A stretch of DNA of 31,965 nucleotides from Kosmotogaceae bacterium UBA1373 (GCA_002305955.1 DBRH01000061.1:433-32397); one strand, 5' to 3'. Shown: positions 23,242 to 31,850, numbered from the stretch's first letter. The notes: a model not told the origin generated them from the sequence alone. Made by a program: numbers and translations.

Positions 23242-23269
23242 GAGCCGGCGCCAGGCGCCCTTCTCTAGT
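23237..23269 (+). other. GC-rich hairpin after rpmE
   Basis: Two copies of GGCGCC (23247-23252 and 23254-23259) separated by one A and flanked by ACTGAGAG and CTCTAGT arms that can pair. It includes the rpmE TGA. No T-run follows, so it could be a processing site or weak attenuator rather than a terminator. Confidence 0.45.
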
Positions 23270-23294
23270 ATAGAGTCAAATGGAGGTTAGTCAT

Positions 23295-23663
23295 GTGAGC
23301 GTGAAAGTGGGTACCGTTGTTGAGGGAAGTGTGGCTTCTGTAAAGAAGTTCGGAGCTTATGTTACTCTGGAAGGCGGAGAAGAGGGATTCATTCACATTT
23401 CGAAAGTGGCGAGAGAGTACGTGAAGAACATTGAAGACTATCTCAAGGTTGGCCAGAAAGTCGAAGCGAAGGTTCTGGGGACAACGAAGGACGGGAAGTG
23501 GGAACTTTCGATCAAAGATCTGAAGAGCAAGGGATCCGATGAAGGACCCTCGAATCAAGACTTCGAGAAGAAACTGGCGAAATTCATGCGAGATAGCGGC
23601 GAGAAGATTTCCGCCTTTAAGAGAAGACTCGACAAGAAGAGAGGTATCCGTAAAAGACCCTGA
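23295..23663 (+). CDS. Single S1-domain RNA-binding protein (YabR/GSP13-like)
   Basis: 122 residues. Start GTG 23295 is chosen because GGAGGT sits at 23282-23287; the ATG at 23280 overlaps the ribosome site. Residues about 5-75 form one S1 domain: VGTVVEGSVASVKKFGAYVTL, GEEGFIHISKVAREYVKNIEDYLKVGQKVEAKVL. A basic tail (about 80-122) rich in K and R follows. Single-S1 proteins of this size bind ribosomes or RNA, as B. subtilis YabR and GSP13 do. It is encoded after rpmE and followed by a strong terminator, so rpmE-S1 is probably a two-gene unit. Confidence 0.88.
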   Translation: MSVKVGTVVEGSVASVKKFGAYVTLEGGEEGFIHISKVAREYVKNIEDYLKVGQKVEAKVLGTTKDGKWELSIKDLKSKGSDEGPSNQDFEKKLAKFMRDSGEKISAFKRRLDKKRGIRKRP

Positions 23664-23690
23664 GAGACTTTTATGAGATATGAGATAGAG

Positions 23691-23718
23691 GAAGGGAGCA
23701 GAGCTCCCTTCTTTCTAT
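23691..23718 (+). terminator. Intrinsic terminator of rpmE-S1 unit
   Basis: GAAGGGAGC (23691-23699) and GCTCCCTTC (23703-23711) form a perfect 9-bp stem with an AGA loop, followed by TTCTATT-type T-rich sequence. It lies 28 nt after the S1 gene stop. Confidence 0.9.
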
Positions 23719-23799
23719 TGATAGTAGATCTTTAAGGCCACAATCGAGAGCAAGACGGAGATAAAACGAGTTATAAAAGCAGGATCGCCTAAAATGACT

Positions 23800-23805
23800 T
23801 ATAAT
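23800..23805 (+). promoter_or_regulatory. Possible -10 box of the glucan phosphorylase gene
   Basis: TATAAT 35 nt before the ATG at 23840, downstream of the rpmE-unit terminator, so the gene should need its own promoter. No convincing -35 is seen. Confidence 0.45.
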
Positions 23806-23839
23806 TGGAAGTAGAAGCTGTTAATTGGAGGTTGATCAT

Positions 23840-26407
23840 ATGTACTTTCTCGAAAGAGTTATGGCCGTTCCCAGATTGCCGGAGAAACTGGCCAGACTGG
23901 AAGAGCTGGCCAGAAATCTCTGGTGGTCATGGAATTACGATGCGCAGGAGATGTTCAAATACATGGATCCGGAAATGTGGTACCAGGAGAAACGGAGTCC
24001 CGTCCGTTTGCTCAGGAGGATAAAACAGGAGAGACTGTACGAACTTGAAGAGGACAGACAGTTCCTGGCTATGTACGAGAACACTCTCAAAAACTTCGAC
24101 CAATACATGGGCAACGAAAACACCTGGCTCGAGAGGAACCATCCCGATCGCAGGGAGAGATGCGTGGCCTATTTCTGCGCCGAGTACGGTTTTCACGAAT
24201 CCTTCCCCATATATTCGGGCGGATTGGGAATACTGGCGGGCGATCACCTGAAGACGGCCAGCGACATGGGACTCAACTTCGTCGCCGTCGGTCTTCTTTA
24301 CAAGAACGGCTATTTCGAGCAGAGAATCGACGAATCCGGCTGGCAGCAGAACATATACAGTCGCTACGACTTCGAGGACTTTCCGGTCGTGCCCGCAGTG
24401 GATGAAAATGGAGACGAGGTTTATATAAACATCGATCTGCCCGGTAGGAAGTTGTGGGCCAAGATCTGGAGGGTGCAGGTCGGAAAGACTGCCCTCTTTC
24501 TGCTGGATACGGATATTCCGCAGAACGAGGCAGAAGACAGGAAGATAACCTCCAACCTCTACGGAGGCGACAGAGAGATGCGTCTCAAGCAGGAGATACT
24601 TCTGGGAATCGGTGGTGTGAGGGCTCTGAGAGTACTGGGGATCAACCCCGAGCTCTGGCACATGAACGAGGGACATGCCGCCTTTCTCTCTCTGGAGAGG
24701 ATCAGGGAGTACGTCCAGGGGAAAGGGCTGGACTTCGCCACGGCCGTGACACTGGTGAAGTCTGGAAACGTCTTCACAACGCACACACCCGTTCCAGCCG
24801 GTAACGACGCCTTCGACCTGGAGACAATCGAGCGGTATTTCAGAGGCTACTGGGAGAAGATGAAGACCAACCGGGAAGAGTTCATGGAACTCGGACTGGA
24901 AAAGTTCCCCAACGGTGGCCAGCATTACAGCATGACGGTTCTCGCCCTAAAACTCTCGACGGCCTCCAACGGAGTCAGTGAACTCCACGGGAAGGTTAGT
25001 CGGAACCTGTGGAATCATATCTATCCTGACCTGCCGGCCGTAGAAGTTCCCATAACTCACGTGACCAACGGCGTGCATATATGGACCTGGTTGAACTCTA
25101 CGCTGGTCAAGCTACTCGACCGTTATCTGCCTGACGACTGGCACGAAAGGGTGGACGACCCGGAGGTCTGGGAAAGGGTGGACGATATACCGCCCGAAGA
25201 AATCTGGCAGCTTCACCTGGCTTTGAAATCACGGACTAAGAGTTTCCTTCAAACAAGGCTGAAGAGACAGCGAAGAAGGTTAGGAGAGACTATAGAAGAT
25301 CTGATGGAAGTCGACGAAATACTTCCCGAGGACGTTCTCACCATTGGTTTCGCCAGGCGGTTCGCAACCTACAAGAGGGCAACTCTCATATTCAAGGACG
25401 TCAACAGGCTGAAGTCTATTATCTCCAGCTCCGAGAGGCCGGTTCAGTTCGTTTTCGCCGGCAAGGCCCACCCGGCGGACGATCCCGGCAAGGAGCTCAT
25501 AAGAAAGCTGTACGAGATCTCCAGGACCCCCGAATTCAAGAACAGAATCATCATCGTCGAGAACTACGATATGAACATCGCGCGCCATCTGGTCAGCGGA
25601 GTGGATATATGGCTGAACACACCCCGGAGACCCCACGAAGCCAGCGGAACGAGCGGAGAGAAGGCAGGCATGAACGGCGTTCTCAACTTCAGTGTAATGG
25701 ATGGCTGGTGGGTGGAAGGTTACGATGGAAACAACGGCTGGGCTATCGGTGACAACAGGGATTACCAGGACCACGAACTCCAGGACCGCATAGATTCCGT
25801 TTCTATATACAGCGCTCTCGAGAAGGAGATCGTTCCGCTCTACTACTCGAGGGATGAGAAAGGAACGGCTGTGGAATGGGCCCAGAGAATGAAGGACTCG
25901 ATAAAGGAGATTGGCAAGAGGTTCAATACGCAGAGAATGCTGGCCGATTACGCGGAGAAACTATACTTCCCGGTGATCGATCTCTTCGACGAAGTTCAAA
26001 AGAACGACTTCAGACTTGCGAAGAACGTCTCGGGATGGAAAGAAAAGTTCAGCGCGAGCTGGAACGCTATCAGGATAAAGCCGAACATACAGGTCGAGTC
26101 CACGACCAGATCGATAAAAGTAGGGCAGGAGGTATCGCTCTCGGCCAACATCTATCTCGGAACGATGGATCCGAAGGAGGTTCTCGTCGAGATTTTCGTC
26201 GCTAGAATGGACGATAACGGCGAGATGATCAATTTCAAACTCTATCCCATGAGTCTGATAAAGGAAGATGTACACGGCGAGTATATCTACGGTGGAAAGT
26301 TCACCATTCCAGAGGAAGGGAAGCTGGCCTATACGATAAGGGTCGTTCCCAACCCCGATCACCTTCCCGATCGGTACTTCATACCACTGGCAAGGTGGAT
26401 CTCATAA
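23840..26407 (+). CDS. glgP: Alpha-glucan phosphorylase (GT35, AgpA-type)
   Basis: Phosphorolyses alpha-1,4-glucans (glycogen, maltodextrins) to glucose 1-phosphate in the cytoplasm. ATG 23840 is chosen for GGAGGT at 23827-23832. The product is 855 residues. An N-terminal DUF3417 domain (LARNLWWSWN at about 22-31) is followed by AYFCAEYGFHESFPIYSGGLGILAGDHLK in consensus order, FTTHTPVPAGNDAF, VTNGVHIWTW, FARRFATYKRA, and the PLP site SGTSGEKAGMNG with Lys608. Residues about 740-855 look like an extra beta domain. The shape fits the shorter bacterial-thermophile branch (T. maritima AgpA, TIGR02094) rather than the E. coli MalP/GlgP branch. Stands alone with a strong terminator. Confidence 0.95.
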   Translation: MYFLERVMAVPRLPEKLARLEELARNLWWSWNYDAQEMFKYMDPEMWYQEKRSPVRLLRRIKQERLYELEEDRQFLAMYENTLKNFDQYMGNENTWLERNHPDRRERCVAYFCAEYGFHESFPIYSGGLGILAGDHLKTASDMGLNFVAVGLLYKNGYFEQRIDESGWQQNIYSRYDFEDFPVVPAVDENGDEVYINIDLPGRKLWAKIWRVQVGKTALFLLDTDIPQNEAEDRKITSNLYGGDREMRLKQEILLGIGGVRALRVLGINPELWHMNEGHAAFLSLERIREYVQGKGLDFATAVTLVKSGNVFTTHTPVPAGNDAFDLETIERYFRGYWEKMKTNREEFMELGLEKFPNGGQHYSMTVLALKLSTASNGVSELHGKVSRNLWNHIYPDLPAVEVPITHVTNGVHIWTWLNSTLVKLLDRYLPDDWHERVDDPEVWERVDDIPPEEIWQLHLALKSRTKSFLQTRLKRQRRRLGETIEDLMEVDEILPEDVLTIGFARRFATYKRATLIFKDVNRLKSIISSSERPVQFVFAGKAHPADDPGKELIRKLYEISRTPEFKNRIIIVENYDMNIARHLVSGVDIWLNTPRRPHEASGTSGEKAGMNGVLNFSVMDGWWVEGYDGNNGWAIGDNRDYQDHELQDRIDSVSIYSALEKEIVPLYYSRDEKGTAVEWAQRMKDSIKEIGKRFNTQRMLADYAEKLYFPVIDLFDEVQKNDFRLAKNVSGWKEKFSASWNAIRIKPNIQVESTTRSIKVGQEVSLSANIYLGTMDPKEVLVEIFVARMDDNGEMINFKLYPMSLIKEDVHGEYIYGGKFTIPEEGKLAYTIRVVPNPDHLPDRYFIPLARWIS

Positions 26408-26434
26408 AAAACCCGCCCTCGAGGGCGGGTTTTT
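26406..26434. terminator. Bidirectional intrinsic terminator
   Basis: A perfect palindrome ACCCGCCCTC/GAGGGCGGGT (26411-26430) with A-run on the left and TTTT on the right, so it can end transcription from both sides. It begins in the glgP stop codon and ends at the stop of the gene on the minus strand. Confidence 0.95.
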
Positions 26435-26763
26435 CAATTACCGGAGGAAAAGTCGCTGAGAGTTCTTTCAAAATCTCCCGGGGTTATCTCACCCCAGACT
26501 AGAGCTTTATACAAACCTGGAACGGCTTTTATAGCTTCAAGTTCCTCTTCCAGAAATACCCTTCTTCTGGGATCGTACAGTTCATCGATAATCAGTTCTG
26601 TAGATTCAGGACCTGAGCTAATCATGCCGACGACAGCGTTGTAAACCTCTGTGATTTCGCCTTCCCTAAGACCTAGCTTCTGCAACTGTTCGAAAATCTC
26701 GTGATTCTCGTTTCCTTCGGCGATCATCTTGAGAACCATATTAACGTAATCAGGGAATGTCAT
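26434..26763 (-). CDS. Small hypothetical protein
   Basis: About 109 acidic residues when started at ATG 26763. The frame is open from GTG 26778, but that codon overlaps AGGAGGTG itself; the distance of 14 nt from AGGAGG to 26763 is longer than usual, so the start is uncertain. I see only helical segments (FPDYVNMVLKMIAEG, EIFEQLQKLGLREGEI, LEEELEAIKAVPGLYKALV) and no motif, signal peptide or membrane span. It follows the DUF72 gene by 7 nt and is the last gene of the minus-strand operon, ending at the bidirectional terminator. No family recognised. Confidence 0.65.
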   Translation of the reverse strand: MTFPDYVNMVLKMIAEGNENHEIFEQLQKLGLREGEITEVYNAVVGMISSGPESTELIIDELYDPRRRVFLEEELEAIKAVPGLYKALVWGEITPGDFERTLSDFSSGN

Positions 26764-26770
26764 CGGTAAT

Positions 26771-27565
26771 TCAGGCACCTCCTATCATGTCTCTGAAACG
26801 CAGTGCGTTGTGGACCGCTCTTCCCAGATGACAATTGTTGAAAAACACGAACACTTCCAGTCCGTGTCCATGAAATTCTAGCACATCCAGGGCAAAACTT
26901 CTCAGATCATTCTCGGAGTAATCGTAGTTGTACCTTTCGCTCCCCTCGCTTTCAAACCAGCCGGGATTCCTCCCGTGGAATCGGAAATACGCAACGTTTC
27001 TTCTCTGTCTGGGCAAATAAGGAAACAGGCCGGCTATAAGCGGTTCATCAACCACCGCTGGGACGGCATCGATCTTCCCGAGAAATTCGAAGCTCTCTTC
27101 TCCAGCCCAGCTATCGTGTCTGAACTCAACGACGAGCCGGTTCTCGCCGGAGTCAAAGATCTTCGATAATCTCTCCAGATAGGCCATATTATCTTCACTC
27201 TTCTTGAAAGACCAGGGGAATTGAAAGAGTATCGGTCCAAGCCTGCCTTCCTCTCTCATGGGAGAGAGTGCGCCCAGAAAACCGACAGCGAGTTCCATGA
27301 GATCGGCCGAAGGCGCCTTCCACAACTCGTGCGTGATTTTGCCCGGCGCTTTGACCGCGAAGACCATCTCTCCGGCGATCTCTCTCAACATGCCGGTTAT
27401 GGTTTTGTAAGAGGGCATCCGGTAGTAAGTGAAATTCAGCTCGACGGCGTTGAACTTCCATACATTGTGGTAATACCTCAGCATCTGCGATGACACTAGC
27501 CCTTTTGGGTAGGCCGTACCTATCCAGTCGGGGAAGGAGTAACCGCTCGTGCCGATATGGATCAC
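26771..27565 (-). CDS. DUF72 (YecE-like) family protein
   Basis: 264 residues with the DUF72 signature: IGTSGYSFPDWIGTAYPKG at the start, FNAVELNFTYYRMPSYKTI, FAVKAPGKITHE, LGPILFQFPWSF, RLVVEFRHDSW, then YFRFHGRN and the EVFVFFNNCHLGRAVHNAL end. It is predicted to be a TIM barrel related to xylose isomerase-like proteins; the activity is unknown. GTG start overlaps the pduL TAG (TAGTG) behind GGAG. Cytoplasmic. Nothing in the neighbourhood reveals a substrate. Confidence 0.93.
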   Translation of the reverse strand: MIHIGTSGYSFPDWIGTAYPKGLVSSQMLRYYHNVWKFNAVELNFTYYRMPSYKTITGMLREIAGEMVFAVKAPGKITHELWKAPSADLMELAVGFLGALSPMREEGRLGPILFQFPWSFKKSEDNMAYLERLSKIFDSGENRLVVEFRHDSWAGEESFEFLGKIDAVPAVVDEPLIAGLFPYLPRQRRNVAYFRFHGRNPGWFESEGSERYNYDYSENDLRSFALDVLEFHGHGLEVFVFFNNCHLGRAVHNALRFRDMIGGA

Positions 27566-28158
27566 TAAAGCTCCTCTATTATGTAAACAGGATCGTTGTT
27601 GTTCAGTATTGCGGCGTTGGCCTCATCGACATCGACATGGAACTCGAGGGCGTACGTCGGGTGAACCCTTATCAAAACGTCATCGAAGATCGTCTTTCTG
27701 GTACCGTCACCCTTACAGTAGACCATCACTATATCTTTGTCCTTGACACCGTAAACCAGGGAATCTTCCGGAGTCATGTGAATGTGCCTCTTGGCCAGCA
27801 TAACCCCGGACTTCAACACGATCGTCCCCTTAGGTCCGACGACGGTCAGTCCCACAGTGTTTTCGTGGTCGCCGGAATCCTTTATGGGAGGTTTTATACC
27901 AAGGGCGAAGGCATCGGTTCTCGACACTTCGATCTGTGTCGCCTTTCTCGCCGGTCCCAGCACTCTGATTCCTGTCAATGAACCCTTCGGTCCCACTATT
28001 ATTACTTTTTCATCACAGGCGAACTGCCCGGGCTGGCCCAGATCTTTGATCGGAGTCAACTGGTGACCCTTCCCGAAGAGGATCTCGATGTCCTCCGCAC
28101 ATAGATGGATATGTCGATTCGAAACGCCGGCCTTTATTGCGGGCTCTTTTAATTTCAC
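27565..28158 (-). CDS. pduL: PduL-type phosphotransacylase (phosphate acyltransferase)
   Basis: Interconverts acyl-CoA and acyl phosphate (acetyl or propanoyl). 197 residues with the two PduL half-domains: GVSNRHIHLCAED (about 11-23) and MLAKRHIHMTPED (about 119-131), whose histidines bind zinc, then HPTYALEFHVDVDEANAA near the end. Length is near the family's 200. No N-terminal encapsulation peptide is evident, and no microcompartment genes are adjacent, so it probably serves as a general phosphotransacetylase with acetate kinase in acetate formation. GTG start at 28158 behind GGAGGTG. The downstream DUF72 gene overlaps by one base. Confidence 0.92.
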   Translation of the reverse strand: MKLKEPAIKAGVSNRHIHLCAEDIEILFGKGHQLTPIKDLGQPGQFACDEKVIIVGPKGSLTGIRVLGPARKATQIEVSRTDAFALGIKPPIKDSGDHENTVGLTVVGPKGTIVLKSGVMLAKRHIHMTPEDSLVYGVKDKDIVMVYCKGDGTRKTIFDDVLIRVHPTYALEFHVDVDEANAAILNNNDPVYIIEEL

Positions 28159-28178
28159 TGAAACACCTCCAGAATTCT

Positions 28179-29279
28179 CTATCTCTTGAATTTCTTCGGA
28201 CCTACCAGGCCCTTTCTAACTGTTAATCTAACACTTTCCGGTAACGTTACAGATAAACTCACGGGACCTTTTGCTATATTTATCCACCCCAGACCATTCA
28301 CGTGTAACTCCTGGCCAGTTTTCAGAGAGTATCGCTCTCTCTTCCATGTCAGCGCGGACCTCGCCGAACCGGTGAAGGGTGGCTTCAGGAAACTCCCGAA
28401 CCACGAGTCCCACTGTGCATCGGCGATAGAGGAGTTAGTTTCGTGGATCGAGACGCTTTCCGGCATGAAGAGATGGAATATACCGACCGGATCGCTGTTG
28501 TTGACCGCGTCGATCCTTACGAAACCGCCAGCGAAGACCGTCCGCTCGCTGTGAAACTGCATCGTGTAGCGTTCAAGCTTCTTGCGCGGGAGAAGAACGC
28601 TCTGGTCGGAGACGCTCAAAAGATCGCTCACCCTGTCGCTCGTAAAAACGCCGGGGGTATCGTAGACGGTTATTCCGGCCCTCTCCAGGCGTTGTGGAGT
28701 GACTTCCAGGGTCGTTCCGGGGAAACGGCTCACCGTTATCTCGCTCGAGCGGGTGAGAGCATTCAGCAGCGAGGATTTGCCCACGTTGGTCACACCGACG
28801 GCGGTGTAATTCTCCCCGTTCTCTTTCAGATAAGCGTAGAGAGAGTTGATCCCGTATCCGTTCAGGGACGAGGCGAGTCTCACCCTCCTCTCGGGTACCT
28901 TCAACATGTCGATGGCCCAGATCTTTATCTCTTCGATCTTCACCTCGAGGGGTAGGAGGTCAACTTTATTCAGTACGTAATGTACCCTGTGATCGGTCAG
29001 GAGCGAGAGAATATCTCCGCGAAACGTCCCGTTGAAGTCCGACAGATCCATCACGTACAGTATGTCTCCGGTTGTTTTCAAATACGCCTTCAAATTCTCT
29101 AGCGAGTGAACGAGATTGTTCTCCGCATCGAGTCTGCCGTAATGTTTCATGGAGAAACAGCGTTTGCAGAGTACCGGCCTGCCATCACTCAACCTTTCGT
29201 TCAGAACCTTTTCGGATATGTAGCCCGGACCGGTTTCATCGACCGTCTGGAGTTCAACACCGCACCCTTTGCACTTCAT
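28179..29279 (-). CDS. yqeH: YqeH-like circularly permuted ribosome-biogenesis GTPase
   Basis: Assists 30S subunit assembly in B. subtilis. 366 residues: zinc finger with Cys3, Cys6, Cys38, Cys41 (CKGCG, CKRCF), then the G domain with permuted motif order: G4 NKVDLL (104-109), G5 SSLNGYG, G1 GVTNVGKSS (162-170), G2 FPGTTLE (186-192), G3 DTPGVF (207-212), then a C-terminal domain to the end. The permuted order is diagnostic of YqeH/RsgA-like GTPases. ATG overlaps the end of the YqeG-like gene (ATGA). YqeG-YqeH adjacency is also found in Firmicutes. 20 nt separate it from pduL. Confidence 0.94.
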   Translation of the reverse strand: MKCKGCGVELQTVDETGPGYISEKVLNERLSDGRPVLCKRCFSMKHYGRLDAENNLVHSLENLKAYLKTTGDILYVMDLSDFNGTFRGDILSLLTDHRVHYVLNKVDLLPLEVKIEEIKIWAIDMLKVPERRVRLASSLNGYGINSLYAYLKENGENYTAVGVTNVGKSSLLNALTRSSEITVSRFPGTTLEVTPQRLERAGITVYDTPGVFTSDRVSDLLSVSDQSVLLPRKKLERYTMQFHSERTVFAGGFVRIDAVNNSDPVGIFHLFMPESVSIHETNSSIADAQWDSWFGSFLKPPFTGSARSALTWKRERYSLKTGQELHVNGLGWINIAKGPVSLSVTLPESVRLTVRKGLVGPKKFKR

Positions 29280-30328
29280 CTGTCCATAGCCTCGACGCTA
29301 GGGTGTTTCTTCATGTTTTTGAGAAGCATCCTTTCCACTCTCCTGACCAGTCTGGTCCAGAAAAACTCTCTCTCGCTGAGAGGTTCGGTCTTTATGGTGT
29401 AGGCTCCAAGAAGGTTGCCCATGATTATATCCGTGAACAGCTGATCTCCGACCACGATCGTCTGGTAGGGAGGAATCTCCAGATCTTTCAAAACTTTCTT
29501 CGCCTTGAAAGTCAACGGTTTTCTGGCCCTGCTGAGAACCTTTATCGTCGCAAGCTCGTCGTCTATCTTGCCAAGGCGGCCTTTCTTTCCGTTTGAAACA
29601 AGTACGACGCTCATCCCCAGCCTCTCTATCCTGCTGAGCAGAAGCTTCTTTTCCCTGGAGACGGTACTGGCGCCCCAGTCTTCCAGGGTGTTGTCGAAGT
29701 CGAAGAGGATCAGCCTGTAACCCGATTCCTTCAGCGAATCGAAGTCTATGTCCATAACGTTGTTGGCGAACCTGTGGGGCGTAGCCAGGTGGTTTATCCT
29801 GAAAATCCACCCTACGGTGAAGAAGAAAAGGAGGTACACACCGATAGAGATTCTCGCCATCACTCGTTTGTACCACTTCTGGGAGATATCAACGATAGGC
29901 GATACCAGGATCGAGTACATTCCCATACGGTTGCCGGCTATTATGTCCGTGAAGAAAAGATCTCCGATTATTACGGTCTTTTCCGGTTTGGACTTCATCT
30001 CGCTCAGGACCCTTCTCAGCTCCTTGGTACCGGGCTTCCTCATCGAATGGTAAACCTTTAGCTGATTGCCAAAGATCTCTTTGAGATTTCTGACCCTCGA
30101 TTGCGGTCCGTTGGTCACCACTCCTACTTTCATGCCCGACTGTATCAGGCGGTCTATCACTTCCTTGTTTCTCATATCGAAAGGTTCGCGCCAGACCGCG
30201 ATGGTGTTGTCGTAGTCGAAGAGAATGGTGTTGTATCCAAGCCGCTGGAGCCGATCGTAGTCGATCTCTCTCACGTTCTCGGCCTTCTCCTTGGGAACGG
30301 CGTTATCAAGTATGTCCAGGATTCTCAC
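29276..30328 (-). CDS. Tandem YqeG-type HAD phosphatase with a membrane segment
   Basis: About 350 residues, twice the normal YqeG length. Start GTG 30328 is preferred (GGTGG 6 nt upstream); the frame is also open from TTG 30346. Two complete HAD-IIIA domains are seen. Domain 1 (about 22-145): FDYDNT (Asp38, Asp40), VVTNG, RKPGTKEL, IGDLFFTDIIAGN. Domain 2 (about 195-315): FDFDNT (Asp210, Asp212), VLVSNG, RKPLTFKAK, VGDQLFTDIIMGN. Between them, at about 160-178, lies a hydrophobic span ISIGVYLLFFFTVGWIF, preceded by a W-x-x-R-V pattern found again after domain 2. The substrate is unknown; family members include mitochondrial Gep4 and its bacterial relatives. In the same operon as yqeH. Confidence 0.85.
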   Translation of the reverse strand: MRILDILDNAVPKEKAENVREIDYDRLQRLGYNTILFDYDNTIAVWREPFDMRNKEVIDRLIQSGMKVGVVTNGPQSRVRNLKEIFGNQLKVYHSMRKPGTKELRRVLSEMKSKPEKTVIIGDLFFTDIIAGNRMGMYSILVSPIVDISQKWYKRVMARISIGVYLLFFFTVGWIFRINHLATPHRFANNVMDIDFDSLKESGYRLILFDFDNTLEDWGASTVSREKKLLLSRIERLGMSVVLVSNGKKGRLGKIDDELATIKVLSRARKPLTFKAKKVLKDLEIPPYQTIVVGDQLFTDIIMGNLLGAYTIKTEPLSEREFFWTRLVRRVERMLLKNMKKHPSVEAMDR

Positions 30329-30551
30329 GTATTTCCACCACTTCAAGATCGATTTTCTTCTTTATACTCTCCAGAAAATTCATTACCTCCTCCAGCAAAT
30401 CACCCGGAACGATTATCTTTAGAAAACCGTCGTCGGTTACATGTCTTATGTTCAGGAGGTTGTCTTCCGCCTCGGCTATGTAACAGAGGACGTGAATGTC
30501 CTCCGGCCTTATCCTTACGAAGAGATCGTACTCCCTGGGTCCTTCGTTCAT
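30306..30551 (-). CDS. DUF4911-like small protein
   Basis: 81 residues, ATG 30551 with AGAGGTG 4 nt upstream. Reads YDLFVRIRPEDIHVLCYIAEAEDN, then LNIRHVTDDGFLKIIVPGDLLEEVMNFLESIK, which looks like the short alpha/beta DUF4911 family found next to nucleotidyltransferase or YqeG-type genes in Thermotogota and Firmicutes. No motif for catalysis. It follows phoH by 12 nt and overlaps the YqeG-like gene by 23 nt or more. Family assignment is from memory. Confidence 0.6.
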   Translation of the reverse strand: MNEGPREYDLFVRIRPEDIHVLCYIAEAEDNLLNIRHVTDDGFLKIIVPGDLLEEVMNFLESIKKKIDLEVVEIRENPGHT

Positions 30552-30563
30552 TGAACACCTCTA

Positions 30564-31850
30564 CTAAAGAAGCTCGGCGGCCAGACTGGCCAGCTCGGAC
30601 CTTTCGCCTCTGGTCAGGGTTATGTGTCCGGCGATGGGTCTGTCCACCATCCTCGAAGCCGCGTACGTCAAACCGTTGCTGAAAGCGTCGAGATAAGAGT
30701 TGTCTATCTGGTAGGGATCTCCTATCAGGACGATCTTCGTGTTTTCCCCCACTCTTGTAATTATAGTCTTTATTTCGTGAGGCGAGAGGTTCTGCGCCTC
30801 ATCGATTATGAAATACTGATTCGGTATAGATCGGCCCCTTATGTAACTCAAAACCTCAACCTGGAGTTGTTCCCCCTTCTTCATGAAGGTTTCGAGATCC
30901 ATGCGCCTGTTGCCGAAAAGGATGTGCAGATTGTCGATTATCGGCGTCATCCAGGGGCTCATCTTCTCTTCCATTGATCCGGGAAGGTATCCTATATCCT
31001 GACCCATGGGGATTATCGGTCTGGCCACCAGGAGCCTTTCGTAACGTTTCTCGTCTATAACCTTCCTGAGCCCGCAGGCCAGGGAAATCAGCGTTTTGCC
31101 CGTTCCGGCCATACCGGGTATGAAAACGATCTTTATATCGTCGTCCAAAAGAAGTTCCATAGCCATGAGCTGCTCGAGGTTTCTCGGTTTGATACCCCAG
31201 CTGGAGCTCTCCATATCCAGCCTCAAAGGCACCACGTTCTCCCTGTCGGGTGAGACTCTCCCGACAACCCCATCTCCGAAATCTACGAATTCGTTGGCCT
31301 CCAAACCTTCCTTGACCTCTCCGGCGGGAAGACCTTCTTCCAGAAGGAACCTTTCCATAAGTCTGGGATCGCGCACCGTTTCGACACCGGAAAGCTGGTC
31401 GTCTATCTCGACTCTGTCGTGAAGGTAATCCTCGGCTTTGAGGCCCAATATGTCGGCCTTGACGCGCATGTTTATATCTTTGCTCACGAGTACGACGGAG
31501 AACTTCTCGCTGTCAACTAGCTCCATAGTGTAAAGCAGAATGGCGTTGTCTTTGTAGCCGTTCGACGCGAAGGGAGGCAGTTTGCTTTTGAACTCGTTGA
31601 AGACGGCAATACGTATCGTGCCGCCCGATTCCGTTTTTATCCCCTCGGCAAGACTGCCCTTCTCCCTCAGCGAATCGAGATATCTGCTCACCTTCCTGGC
31701 GTTCTGACCGACCGATCCCGCGTTCTTCTTCAACTTGTCAATCTCCTCGAGAACGGGGAAGGGAATGATGATATTGTTGTCTTCGAAGTTCATGAAACAG
31801 TAAGGATCATGAACTAGAACGTTTGTATCTAAAACGAAGTCCTTGACCAT
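30564..31850 (-). CDS. PIN-PhoH ATPase (PhoH2/YlaK-like)
   Basis: 428 residues combining an N-terminal PIN nuclease domain (about 1-135: FVLDTNVLVHDP with Asp8, PVLEEIDKLKK, NGYKDNAILLYT, LVSKDINMRVKAD with acidic residues of the site) and a C-terminal PhoH ATPase. Walker A GMAGTGKT is at 246-253, LLVARPIIPMGQDIGYLPG is the PhoH signature, and Walker B is FIIDEAQNLSP near 345-355, followed by TRVGENTKIVLIGDPYQID. Such PhoH2 proteins are RNA helicase/RNases, sometimes in toxin-antitoxin pairs. No short antitoxin-like gene precedes it here; the partial exonuclease gene does. ATG 31850 has GGAGGGG upstream. Confidence 0.93.
   Translation of the reverse strand: MVKDFVLDTNVLVHDPYCFMNFEDNNIIIPFPVLEEIDKLKKNAGSVGQNARKVSRYLDSLREKGSLAEGIKTESGGTIRIAVFNEFKSKLPPFASNGYKDNAILLYTMELVDSEKFSVVLVSKDINMRVKADILGLKAEDYLHDRVEIDDQLSGVETVRDPRLMERFLLEEGLPAGEVKEGLEANEFVDFGDGVVGRVSPDRENVVPLRLDMESSSWGIKPRNLEQLMAMELLLDDDIKIVFIPGMAGTGKTLISLACGLRKVIDEKRYERLLVARPIIPMGQDIGYLPGSMEEKMSPWMTPIIDNLHILFGNRRMDLETFMKKGEQLQVEVLSYIRGRSIPNQYFIIDEAQNLSPHEIKTIITRVGENTKIVLIGDPYQIDNSYLDAFSNGLTYAASRMVDRPIAGHITLTRGERSELASLAAELL

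Noticed and set aside
23927..24925. 332-codon frame opposite glgP
   Set aside because: Antisense to a well-conserved part of the phosphorylase, no supporting signals.
30564..31850. PhoAT-type toxin-antitoxin pair
   Set aside because: The gene directly upstream encodes a DEDDh exonuclease end, not a short antitoxin-like protein.
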